NCBI GenBank assembly: GCA_017958765.1
Contig: JAGDBY010000077.1
Location: forward strand, 1-5,758
DNA from: Bacteroidales bacterium
GTDB lineage: Bacteria > Bacteroidota > Bacteroidia > Bacteroidales > UBA932
Length of the DNA: 5,758 bases
Reading direction: 5' to 3'
In this document: positions 1-5,758 of the stretch, piece by piece
How positions within the stretch are numbered: position 1 is the stretch's first letter
How the letters are laid out: each line of letters starts with the position of its first letter
The notes under the pieces: generated by a model
The model's database searches: none
The model's input: the letters and a program-made list of their open reading frames with translations, nothing else
Told to the model about the DNA's origin: nothing
Translations under genes and position numbers: made by a program

Positions 1-662
1 CCGAAATCATCGTATCCCGGACCGTTCTTCACCTGTGTAGAATAGAGCAGCTGACCTTGTGATGGGAGAGACTGCAGGAACATTCTCAGGTTGTAAAGGG
101 CTCCGCCGGTATTGGTTCTCAAGTCCAGAATCAATCCGTCGCAGTCTTTGTACAGACTGTAGAGATATGTCAGATCCGACTTGGTTATATCGTTCATCCA
201 GGAAGAATACATCAGATATCCGACCCTGTTGCCGTCAATGGCATTGTGGGCGAAACCTCCGGTAGTGTGGTAAGTGTATGTGAGATAGCTCTCGTACAGG
301 ACGGATTCCACGATATTCCGGTTACCCAGGATCGCCTCGTTAATTGTAGGAGAATGAGATACGTCGAAAGAGGACATCAGGTTCACGTGGCCGTCGTGTA
401 TCTCTCCCAGCATCTGCCCGAGCACGTTGAACAGCTCGCCCTGGGACATAGAATTCTTGATTCTTGGAGAATACTGATCATAGACCGCATCCCAGTCCAC
501 ACCTTTGATCTCGAAGTGAGGATATCTCTCCCTCATCTGATTCCACAGGTCTTCGAAAGTGGACCTCGGACTTACTGCAGGTTCGCGTATGAGGGCCTTC
601 TCGCACGAGGACGCAACCAGGGCGAGTGTCACAATCAATATGTATGAAAATACCCTCTTCAT
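1..662 (-). CDS. S41-family peptidase lipoprotein, N-terminal 220 residues (3' end outside window)
   Basis: Open reading frame from ATG at 662 that runs off the low-coordinate edge without a stop; 220 residues are visible. The N-terminus is a lipoprotein signal peptide with lipobox VASSC and the acylated cysteine at residue 20, followed by Glu-Lys, so a membrane-anchored periplasmic or surface protein is expected. Residues about 35-95 (FEDLW..., GVDWDAVYDQY, then EIHDGHVNL) match the helical N-terminal domain of tricorn/IRBP-type S41 serine peptidases. The core signature DLRTNTGG is at 180-187, after the strand VGYLMYSSW (147-155). The space between 95 and 145 is too short for a typical PDZ domain. 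The catalytic serine normally lies further on and is outside the window, so activity cannot be judged. The start codon shares one base with the upstream stop (TAATG) and has no Shine-Dalgarno sequence, suggesting translation coupled to the upstream barrel gene. Substrate unknown. Confidence 0.87.
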   Translation of the reverse strand, partial: MKRVFSYILIVTLALVASSCEKALIREPAVSPRSTFEDLWNQMRERYPHFEIKGVDWDAVYDQYSPRIKNSMSQGELFNVLGQMLGEIHDGHVNLMSSFDVSHSPTINEAILGNRNIVESVLYESYLTYTYHTTGGFAHNAIDGNRVGYLMYSSWMNDITKSDLTYLYSLYKDCDGLILDLRTNTGGALYNLRMFLQSLPSQGQLLYSTQVKNGPGYDDF

Positions 663-1450
663 TACTGCAGACGTGTTTTTTCTTTAAACTTCACTGAGAA
701 AGTAAGGGAGTGCGTACCCTCTTTGAAATCCCAGCTTGAACCTCTTCCGGTTGAGAAATACTCCCACCTGTAAGATACTCTGAGCGGATTCTCCTTCTTT
801 GTCTTCCAGCAGAAACCCAGATCGAAGCTTGCCCCTCCGAATCCTCTGAATGAACTCTCAAAAGATTTGAAATATGTGGCCACGTCATCCATCTGAGTTA
901 CGGAAGGACCGATGATGGCGTATGAAGGACGTGTCACAAGCGATACCAGAGGGACCTTGATGAATGAAGAGAGGCTGTACCTGCCGAAACTGTACTGCAG
1001 GACAACGTCCCCGCCTAAGAATAAGAAGTTGCTGACAGTAGGGAAGTAGGCCCTGTTGACGCGAATATCCAGGTGATCGTTAGCCGAGCCTCCGGCCCAA
1101 AGCCTGAAACTGTCGTGCCGGTCGCCTACCAGATTGTATGTCCAGGCATATCCTACATTGGCCGTGACGGAGAAATTCATCAGATTAAGATAGAATCCTC
1201 CCTGTAAAGAATGGAATCCTATGTTGGCATTCTCCGTGAAAAAACGGAGAATGCGGTCGTTCTCAGTGGCCAGAAGATACTTCTCGGAAATGAGGAGATC
1301 CCACATTACGGCCGAAGAAGTGGCTTTGTCGATATACCTGTCGGTACCGAGCCCGAGTTCAATCACCGATGTGCGTTTGAAGCCGTAGTCCTGCCCTGAC
1401 GCGCTGAAGACGATCAGGCAGAGAAGGAGTGTAAATAGCAGTTTCCTCAT
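662..1450 (-). CDS. Exported, probable outer-membrane beta-barrel protein of unknown function (262 aa)
   Basis: Complete 262-residue protein. Residues 1-19 form a signal peptide (MRKLL followed by a hydrophobic stretch and SASG), with likely cleavage before Gln20; Cys11 lies inside the hydrophobic core and does not make a convincing lipobox. The mature part has no further hydrophobic helix. It is a run of alternating polar/aromatic segments typical of amphipathic beta strands (for example 76-103, 113-132, 142-172, 203-216, 222-233 and 246-256), which suggests an outer-membrane barrel. The C-terminus (EKTRLQ) lacks the usual terminal aromatic residue, although a strand with phenylalanines lies just before it. 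I do not recognise a named family. The stop overlaps the start of the S41 peptidase lipoprotein by one base, so the two are probably co-expressed and may act together at the outer membrane. A terminator lies between this gene and the barrel gene upstream, so it probably has its own promoter. Confidence 0.8.
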   Translation of the reverse strand: MRKLLFTLLLCLIVFSASGQDYGFKRTSVIELGLGTDRYIDKATSSAVMWDLLISEKYLLATENDRILRFFTENANIGFHSLQGGFYLNLMNFSVTANVGYAWTYNLVGDRHDSFRLWAGGSANDHLDIRVNRAYFPTVSNFLFLGGDVVLQYSFGRYSLSSFIKVPLVSLVTRPSYAIIGPSVTQMDDVATYFKSFESSFRGFGGASFDLGFCWKTKKENPLRVSYRWEYFSTGRGSSWDFKEGTHSLTFSVKFKEKTRLQ

Positions 1451-1462
1451 TATTCCGAAAGG

Positions 1463-1470
1463 CGAAGATA
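1463..1470 (-). promoter_or_regulatory. Possible Bacteroidota -7 promoter element
   Basis: On the minus strand this reads TATCTTCG, which matches seven of eight positions of the Bacteroidota -7 consensus TAnnTTTG. It lies directly after the terminator T-tract and 12 bases before the ATG at 1450. No TTTG-like -33 element is present at the expected distance; that position falls within the terminator hairpin. Transcription from here would leave a leader of fewer than about ten bases. The position makes sense because a new promoter is needed after the terminator, but the call rests on one short motif. Confidence 0.3.
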
Positions 1471-1472
1471 AT

Positions 1473-1509
1473 AAAAAAGAACGGCATTAGGAGCCGTTCT
1501 TCTTTTTTT
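1473..1509 (-). terminator. Strong rho-independent terminator, symmetrical (could work on both strands)
   Basis: A perfect 9-bp inverted repeat (AAGAACGGC at 1477-1485 and its complement at 1493-1501) encloses a 7-base loop. On the minus strand the stem runs straight into six T residues (1478-1473); on the plus strand it is followed by C and seven T residues (1502-1509). It lies 15 bases or more after the stop of the barrel gene at 1525 and is the only such structure I saw in the window, marking the end of the ATPase/barrel transcript. No plus-strand gene precedes it, so the second polarity may be incidental. Confidence 0.88.
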
Positions 1510-1524
1510 GTGATATGACAGACG

Positions 1525-2136
1525 TTAGAAAATAACGTATGACAGACCTACATTAAGTCTTTGGATTCTTCTCTTGAAAGAGTCATATCCGCTAGTATTG
1601 AGCAAACCTACATCGTATCCTACGTTGATTCTCAGCTGGCTGAAAAGCTCCAGGTAGATGTTGGCTCCCACGAGAATGTCGAATCTCTTGATGCCGTCTA
1701 TTTCGTACAGATCAATAGGCTCTCCGACTTTGTTGCCGTTAAGAAAAACCTGCTGCTTACCCAACAGACCGAAAGTGAATGTAGGGCCTAAAGATGCACC
1801 GAGAGCCATTTCGCTTCCGATTGAGTGCTGGTTAGTCAGCATCAAAGGAATGCCTGCGAAAAGCCAGTTATCCTTCAGGACGGTAGCAATACCGTTCTCC
1901 TTAGATCCTACATAGTCGAGTCTCAGACCGGTGGTAACAAAGGTACCGCTTCCGATAGGCAGAGAATATGTAGCGCTGACGAAGGCGCCGTTTCCAGGAA
2001 GCTTCTCCCTATAACCCGTCTCATTGTATGAATTGACAAACATAGTGAGGGAATAACCTGCTGTAATAACATACTGAGCAAATGAAGATACGGTTGTAAG
2101 GGTGATTGCTATTAGCGTGATTAAAACCTTTTTCAT
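1525..2136 (-). CDS. Small outer-membrane beta-barrel protein at the end of the V-ATPase operon (203 aa)
   Basis: Complete 203-residue protein with a clear signal peptide (MKKVLITLIA followed by ITLTTVSSFA, cleavage after Ala20 before Gln21). The mature part can be divided into about eight amphipathic strands (roughly 22-35, 49-60, 64-77, 88-101, 107-124, 149-162, 165-179 and 189-203), the size and pattern of the eight-stranded OMP_b-brl-type barrels common in Bacteroidota. The segment WLFAGIPLML (91-100) resembles the conserved EIPLLL-like strand of that group, and the protein ends in phenylalanine, the usual signal for the barrel assembly machinery. The start lies 15 bases after the stop of V-ATPase subunit K with no terminator or convincing promoter between, so it is probably on the same transcript. 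A strong terminator follows. No ligand or enzymatic site is visible, and the role, including any link to ion transport, is unknown. Confidence 0.85.
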   Translation of the reverse strand: MKKVLITLIAITLTTVSSFAQYVITAGYSLTMFVNSYNETGYREKLPGNGAFVSATYSLPIGSGTFVTTGLRLDYVGSKENGIATVLKDNWLFAGIPLMLTNQHSIGSEMALGASLGPTFTFGLLGKQQVFLNGNKVGEPIDLYEIDGIKRFDILVGANIYLELFSQLRINVGYDVGLLNTSGYDSFKRRIQRLNVGLSYVIF

Positions 2137-2151
2137 AATTCAATGTTTTGG

Positions 2152-2610
2152 TTACGGAAGTGCAAGGAATGTAGCTGCGAATGCCAAGATAGCGTAAAGC
2201 TCAGGGAACACAGCCAAGATCATTGTATTTGCGAATACATCCTGACCGTTGCTCATCTCTATAACACCGTTTGCGCAAACTTTAGATTGACGTACTGCAG
2301 AGAGATAACCTACAACTCCGAGAGCTATGGAAGCTGAACTGAGTGCCAGACTCTGACCCATTGAAATGTCAAAGTTCAAACCTTTGATAGCGTTGAGTGC
2401 GAAGAAGAAACCTGCGAAACCGTACAGACCCTGAGTAGAAGGAAGTGCGGAAAGAATCATTGATTTTCCGAAGATGTCCGGGTTCTTCTTCAACGCTCCG
2501 ATAGTAGCGTTACCGGCAATGGTAACACCCACTGTACTGCCTAGTCCTGACAGTGTAAGCATAACTGCCATAGATAGATAGGCGATGATAAGAGGTAATG
2601 TTAATGTCAT
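2152..2610 (-). CDS. ntpK: V/A-type ATPase subunit K (rotor-ring proteolipid, c-subunit homologue)
   Basis: Complete 152-residue double-hairpin proteolipid with four membrane helices (about 6-32, 48-73, 85-107, 128-151). Copies form the membrane ring that carries the transported ion past subunit I. Residues equivalent to the five Na+ ligands of Enterococcus hirae NtpK are all present: Leu56, Thr59 and Gln60 in LPSTQGLYGF, Gln108 in AVRQSKV, and the ion-binding carboxylate Glu137 in FPELYAIL; Tyr63 matches the tyrosine that locks the site. Length fits the 16-kDa class (E. hirae about 156). Only the second hairpin has the carboxylate, as in NtpK: the first has Gln60 at the corresponding helix. 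The ATG at 2610 is 22 bases after the subunit I stop, in an A/T-rich spacer without a Shine-Dalgarno sequence. Identification is firm; Na+ rather than H+ as coupling ion is inferred from the ligand set. Confidence 0.97.
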   Translation of the reverse strand: MTLTLPLIIAYLSMAVMLTLSGLGSTVGVTIAGNATIGALKKNPDIFGKSMILSALPSTQGLYGFAGFFFALNAIKGLNFDISMGQSLALSSASIALGVVGYLSAVRQSKVCANGVIEMSNGQDVFANTMILAVFPELYAILAFAATFLALP

Positions 2611-2632
2611 AGTTTAAATTATTTATTTGTTA
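2611..2632 (-). other. A/T-rich spacer between subunits I and K
   Basis: Twenty-two bases with very few G or C, following the tandem TAATAA stops of subunit I. No hairpin and no good Shine-Dalgarno sequence is present. Unstructured A/T-rich leaders are typical of efficiently translated Bacteroidota genes, which suits the need for many K copies per complex relative to one I. This is inference from composition only. Confidence 0.35.
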
Positions 2633-4417
2633 TTATTTATTATTCTTAGTCAAAGGCTTGTAAGGTCTTCCGCCTCCTGTAAAGCCAGCATTTTTGTAAA
2701 ATTCCACGAAGGTAAGACGCATAGGGTGCACGAAAGCTCCCAGCGCGCTCAGTCCCAGTACCAGGCCGTGTCCCACGAGCAGTATGATGCCGAAGAACAG
2801 CCAACCGACATAAGGGATGTTGCCTGCCTGAGAGGCCAGCGCATTCATCACAATGGCCAGACATCCGCCGGAGCATCCCAATCCGAACAGACGGATGTAA
2901 GAGAGAATGTCTCCGAAGAATCCCGTCACGTCGTAGAATGCAGCCACTCCGCCGAACAGACGTTTGAAAATGTTCTTTACAGGTTTTGCGAAGAACAGAA
3001 TCAGGGCTATGCCGCCGTAGCAGAGGATGTAGGTCATAACAGGGGTGACCAGCTTAGTACCGTTCTGGCTGCCTGCATAAACCAGTGCAACCCATACCAG
3101 GAACATAGACCATCCTATATTGCTCAGGCCTGCCTGCCATCCCTCTTTCTTCATCAGGTAAATGGCTGACACGATTCTCGCGAAAATCACGTGAACCAGG
3201 CCGAATATGATGGCGAACCAGAACATCTTCATATTGTCGAACGGGAAGAATTTAGATCCTCCGAAGTCGATATGGAGCAGTTCGTATATGTTCAGGCCGA
3301 AGAACGAGCCGTTGAGCATAGGCATCAGCACGGTTCCGATTCCAAGCCAAATCACCAGTTTGCCGTATTCTTTGAGGGCAGGGACTGTCTTCACTGCGAA
3401 AATACCTGCGATAAGAAGGATCAGGCCGTAACCTATATCACCCAGACAGAGGCCGAAGAACAGCATGTAGAACGGGGCGAAATAAGGGGTGAGGTCCAAC
3501 TCATCGTACTGAGGGAGAACGTACAGATCTCCGATAGCCTCAAATACCTTGGCAAACCAGTTGTTTTTGAGCTTGACAGGAGGATTGTCTTCTCCTTTGG
3601 CTGCTTCACAGAGATATACAACTCCCATATTATCAAGGCATTCTTTCACTCTGTCTTCATTCTCTACGAAGGAGAATCCGTTGATAACCGTAAGAGTGTT
3701 CTCAGCCTCTTTCGCTGAGGTTTCAGCAGCCGAGTAGAGGTCGAAGCGGTCCAGAGTCTCATTGTAAGCCTTCTTTATAGAAGGAATCATAGCGGCATAA
3801 GATGCCAGCTGAGCCTTGGTGTCTTCGATTTGCTTGCCGACTTGGTCAGCCTGCTGCTGATACTCGTTTACGCTCTTAGCAGGAGGCGTCATCTCAGTCA
3901 TCGGGAAAGAATATGTCTCTCCGACACTCTCCAGAACGACGAAGTAGGTATTATTGTCATCTGCTTCCAGAACCTGCATAGGATACTGAGATTCCAGTGA
4001 AGCATCAAATTTCTTGGTTTTAACGCCGTAGAAATGAGGTATGAATCCTATTTCCTTAAGTCTCTCAATGTCTGAAGAGTTGAAATTTCCCCAAATCTCG
4101 GCGCGGTGAGCTTCATCGAGGAGATTCTTGTGGGAGAGTTTCAGATCCTCCAAACTGCGGAAGAGCGACTCTACGGCAGTAAGGGCTTCACTAGGATCCT
4201 GGCAGATGCTCTCAGCGTCTTTATCCTCGTAGCTCTGCAGTCCGGCGATAACGTCTTTGTATCTTTTCGCCAGTTCAAAATCCTCGCGTGAAGTATCGTC
4301 GAATGGCTTGCTGGAACGTGTAACGTCCATCAAACCAAGTTCTTGCAGTTTCTCTAAAACGCCGCCGACCTCCGGTGTGAAGGCTAGGATAGAGAATTTT
4401 GACATCTTTTTGATCAT
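2633..4417 (-). CDS. ntpI: V/A-type ATPase subunit I (membrane stator, a-subunit homologue)
   Basis: Complete 594-residue protein. The N-terminal half (about 1-305) is a soluble arm with helical, coiled-coil-prone stretches at about 42-105 and 182-243, which in this family links the membrane sector to the peripheral stalks. The C-terminal half holds seven or eight membrane helices, with family motifs GDIGYG (326-331) and GSFFG (370-374). Two arginines of the ion path are present: Arg509 in SYIRLFGLG and Arg567 in HPMRLTFVEF, matching the essential arginines of yeast Vph1p helices 7 and 8. It is shorter than E. hirae NtpI (about 660) and eukaryotic a subunits (about 840), the loss being in the soluble arm. 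The ATG at 4417 overlaps the subunit D stop (ATGA) and is preceded by a perfect AGGAGG, which favours it over the in-frame Met5. The gene ends in tandem stops TAATAA. Confidence 0.97.
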   Translation of the reverse strand: MIKKMSKFSILAFTPEVGGVLEKLQELGLMDVTRSSKPFDDTSREDFELAKRYKDVIAGLQSYEDKDAESICQDPSEALTAVESLFRSLEDLKLSHKNLLDEAHRAEIWGNFNSSDIERLKEIGFIPHFYGVKTKKFDASLESQYPMQVLEADDNNTYFVVLESVGETYSFPMTEMTPPAKSVNEYQQQADQVGKQIEDTKAQLASYAAMIPSIKKAYNETLDRFDLYSAAETSAKEAENTLTVINGFSFVENEDRVKECLDNMGVVYLCEAAKGEDNPPVKLKNNWFAKVFEAIGDLYVLPQYDELDLTPYFAPFYMLFFGLCLGDIGYGLILLIAGIFAVKTVPALKEYGKLVIWLGIGTVLMPMLNGSFFGLNIYELLHIDFGGSKFFPFDNMKMFWFAIIFGLVHVIFARIVSAIYLMKKEGWQAGLSNIGWSMFLVWVALVYAGSQNGTKLVTPVMTYILCYGGIALILFFAKPVKNIFKRLFGGVAAFYDVTGFFGDILSYIRLFGLGCSGGCLAIVMNALASQAGNIPYVGWLFFGIILLVGHGLVLGLSALGAFVHPMRLTFVEFYKNAGFTGGGRPYKPLTKNNK

Positions 4418-5022
4418 TGCTCTTCCTCCTCTTCTTCAAGTTCGTGGCGTATCTTGACGATCTTGGATGATGCCTTGGAGAGATTCTCCTCATCTTCCAT
4501 AAACCGTTTGATCTTTCGGATGGCCTCCTGATAGCCCGGAATCTGTACTTTTTCGTACAGGTTTACCTTCTGAGTGGTCTTCTTGCGCTGGAATTCCAGA
4601 ATTCTGCTCTTCTCTTTATATACTTCGGATTCTATTCCGAGTTGGGCAAGCTTCTGGAGAATAGCAACTCCGTCAGAATACCACAGAGGCTTCTGGAAAG
4701 AATTGAACGGGCGTACCTCGTAGTCCACCTTCACCAATTCAGGCGTGCGGACTCCGGCCACTTTGACTGTCTTTAACTCAACGTCTTTTACAGCTATGAG
4801 CCCCGGCTCGAATTCATTCCATAGGCGAGATAAATAGTCGTATTCTTTAATGGCTTTTTCAAGTTCATCCAAAAGACGGTCAGCTTCCATCTTGGCAGTC
4901 TGCACGCTGGCGCGCAAAGCGGACTCCTTGCTCTTCAGGGTAGGGAGCGCTTTCTGACGCACCTTCAGCTGCTTGCCGAGGTTGGTGAGCGATGTCTTGT
5001 TGTATTGAAATTTAATTGCCAT
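4414..5022 (-). CDS. ntpD: V/A-type ATPase subunit D (central rotor shaft)
   Basis: Complete 202-residue protein, close to the usual 200-220 of the family. Subunit D is the shaft that turns inside the A3B3 head and transmits torque to the membrane ring. The sequence shows the expected layout: an N-terminal long helix (about 10-70), a less helical middle (about 72-115) and a long C-terminal helix (about 116-197). The family signature appears as KKTTQKVN (147-154) followed by EKVQIPGY (157-164). It ends in a run of six glutamates before the last Gln, an acidic tail I would not expect to be strongly conserved. The ATG lies 2 bases after the stop of B (TAATAATG), and the stop overlaps the start of I, so B, D and I are almost certainly co-translated. 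The codons of the Glu run also provide the ribosome binding site for I. Confidence 0.96.
   Translation of the reverse strand: MAIKFQYNKTSLTNLGKQLKVRQKALPTLKSKESALRASVQTAKMEADRLLDELEKAIKEYDYLSRLWNEFEPGLIAVKDVELKTVKVAGVRTPELVKVDYEVRPFNSFQKPLWYSDGVAILQKLAQLGIESEVYKEKSRILEFQRKKTTQKVNLYEKVQIPGYQEAIRKIKRFMEDEENLSKASSKIVKIRHELEEEEEEQ
4425..4430 (-). promoter_or_regulatory. Perfect Shine-Dalgarno sequence for subunit I inside the subunit D coding region
   Basis: The minus strand reads AGGAGG here, 7 bases before the ATG at 4417, an ideal spacing. It is made by the GAG-GAG-GAA codons of the poly-Glu tail of subunit D. The other five complete starts in the window (5022, 2610, 2136, 1450, 662) have no comparable motif, as is usual in Bacteroidota, whose ribosomes make little use of Shine-Dalgarno pairing. 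It supports the 4417 start; whether it acts in translation is open. Confidence 0.6.
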
Positions 5023-5024
5023 TA

Positions 5025-5758
5025 TTATTCAGCTTTTGCAGGCCAATATTTATCTATAAGTGACTGTTTGATACCGGTTTCCGCTTGTGAGAAGAACTCA
5101 GCGAACAGCTCCCAGGCAGTGTTGAGCATCTCTTCGATAGAGATGTTCACGTCGATTGAGAGGAGTCGGATAGCGTATTCCTTGGCATAGGCAAGGCATC
5201 GGTTGTCGTAGTCACTCAAGTCAAATCCGTTTTCAAGTTTTGTCTTGGCATTCTGTGCATCGGCATACAGACGGACTGAAGCGTTCATCACCTGAGAGTG
5301 GTCTTCTCTGGTCTGTTTGCCCTGTACAAGTTGTTTCAGACGGGACAGCGATCTGAACGGGTCGATGATGACCTTTCCAGAATCGGTGTCGGCACGAAGG
5401 AACAGCTGTCCTTCAGTGATATATCCTGTGTTGTCAGGGATAGCGTGTGTAATATCACCGTCGTTGAGGGTTGTCACGGCAATGATGGTGATTGAACCTC
5501 CGTCAGGAAGCTGTACGGCCTTCTCGTAGATCTTAGCCAAGTCTGAATAGAGAGAACCGGGCATAGAGTCCTTGGAAGGAATCTGGTCCATACGGTTGGA
5601 CACGATACTGAGCGCATCGGCATAGAGGGTCATATCCGTAAGGAGCACGAACACTTTCTCATTCTTGTCTACTGCGAAGTATTCTGCAGCGGCAAGAGCC
5701 ATCTCAGGAATAAGAAGACGCTCAACAGGAGGCTGGTCGGTGGTGTTCACGAAGCAGA
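5025..5758 (-). CDS. ntpB: V/A-type ATPase subunit B, C-terminal 243 residues (5' end outside window)
   Basis: The frame is open to the window edge, so the gene starts beyond 5758; the GTG at 5750 is an internal Val codon in the conserved context CFVNTTDQPPVERLL, which corresponds to the FLNLADDPTIERI region of known B subunits. B is the non-catalytic partner of A in the cytoplasmic A3B3 head. Visible family landmarks, numbered from the first whole codon, are DMTLYADAL (41-49), the MPGSLYSDLA segment (65-74), DITHAIPDNTGYITEGQ (101-117) and SLSRL (136-140). The last contains the arginine (139) that serves as the arginine finger reaching into the catalytic site of A. KQTREDHSQV (147-156) and a helical C-terminal domain ending in AKAE follow. 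Subunit A and the proximal genes should lie upstream, outside the window. Two bases separate the stop from the start of D. Confidence 0.96.
   Translation of the reverse strand, partial: CFVNTTDQPPVERLLIPEMALAAAEYFAVDKNEKVFVLLTDMTLYADALSIVSNRMDQIPSKDSMPGSLYSDLAKIYEKAVQLPDGGSITIIAVTTLNDGDITHAIPDNTGYITEGQLFLRADTDSGKVIIDPFRSLSRLKQLVQGKQTREDHSQVMNASVRLYADAQNAKTKLENGFDLSDYDNRCLAYAKEYAIRLLSIDVNISIEEMLNTAWELFAEFFSQAETGIKQSLIDKYWPAKAE

Noticed and set aside
246..647. Plus-strand open frame of 133 codons
   Set aside because: It is antisense to the S41 peptidase lipoprotein, whose signal peptide, lipobox and DLRTNTGG motif are unmistakable; no initiation signal or protein-like pattern supports the plus-strand frame.
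2137..2165. Terminator or promoter between subunit K and the barrel gene
   Set aside because: The 15-base gap has no inverted repeat with a T-tract, and the nearest -7-like string (TACATTCC in the end of K) is a poor match.
2611..2625. Promoter for subunit K (minus-strand TAATTTAA)
   Set aside because: Only six of eight positions match the -7 consensus in an A/T-rich spacer where chance matches are expected, and there is no -33 element; K is better explained as part of the operon transcript.
2627..3718. Two long plus-strand open frames (2627-3169, 180 codons; 3191-3718, 175 codons) opposite subunit I
   Set aside because: They lie wholly antisense to a well-conserved gene, their translations are low in hydrophobic structure and rich in Glu, Gln, His and Arg, and match no family. 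They are open because of the codon bias of the opposite strand.
5748..5750. GTG as the start of subunit B
   Set aside because: The frame stays open to the window edge and the residues before and after the GTG match an internal conserved segment of B; the fragment would also lack the N-terminal half of the family.

Overview
The window is a protein-coding stretch from a member of the Bacteroidota, probably of order Bacteroidales. This is inferred from the gene content (a bacterial V/A-type ATPase, small outer-membrane barrels, an S41 peptidase lipoprotein), from AT-rich start regions that mostly lack a Shine-Dalgarno sequence, and from a Bacteroidota-like -7 promoter element. All seven genes lie on the minus strand, so transcription runs from high to low coordinates. 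No gene-free stretch exceeds 74 bases.

Region 1 (5758 down to 2152) is the distal half of a V/A-type rotary ATPase operon: the C-terminal part of subunit B (the 5' end is outside the window), then D (central shaft), I (membrane stator) and K (rotor-ring proteolipid). Junctions are tight: 2 bases between B and D, a 4-base ATGA overlap between D and I, and 22 bases between I and K. Subunit K is the double-hairpin type and keeps every residue equivalent to the sodium ligands of the Enterococcus hirae rotor ring, so a Na+-coupled enzyme is the most likely reading. Genes for subunits F, C and G are not found between B and K or directly after K.

Region 2 (2136 down to 1525) is a small outer-membrane beta-barrel gene only 15 bases after subunit K. 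A strong, symmetrical rho-independent terminator follows it at 1473-1509, and none separates it from K. It therefore looks like the last gene of the ATPase transcript.

Region 3 (1450 down to 1 and beyond) is a second unit: another exported, probably barrel-forming protein, joined by a one-base TAATG stop/start overlap to an S41-family peptidase lipoprotein that runs off the low-coordinate edge. A possible -7 promoter element lies just downstream of the terminator.

I saw no transposon, CRISPR array, tRNA, rRNA or obvious defence system. The points most worth a second look are the outer-membrane gene attached to the V-ATPase operon, a perfect Shine-Dalgarno sequence for subunit I embedded in the poly-Glu tail of D, and the coupled barrel/peptidase pair.
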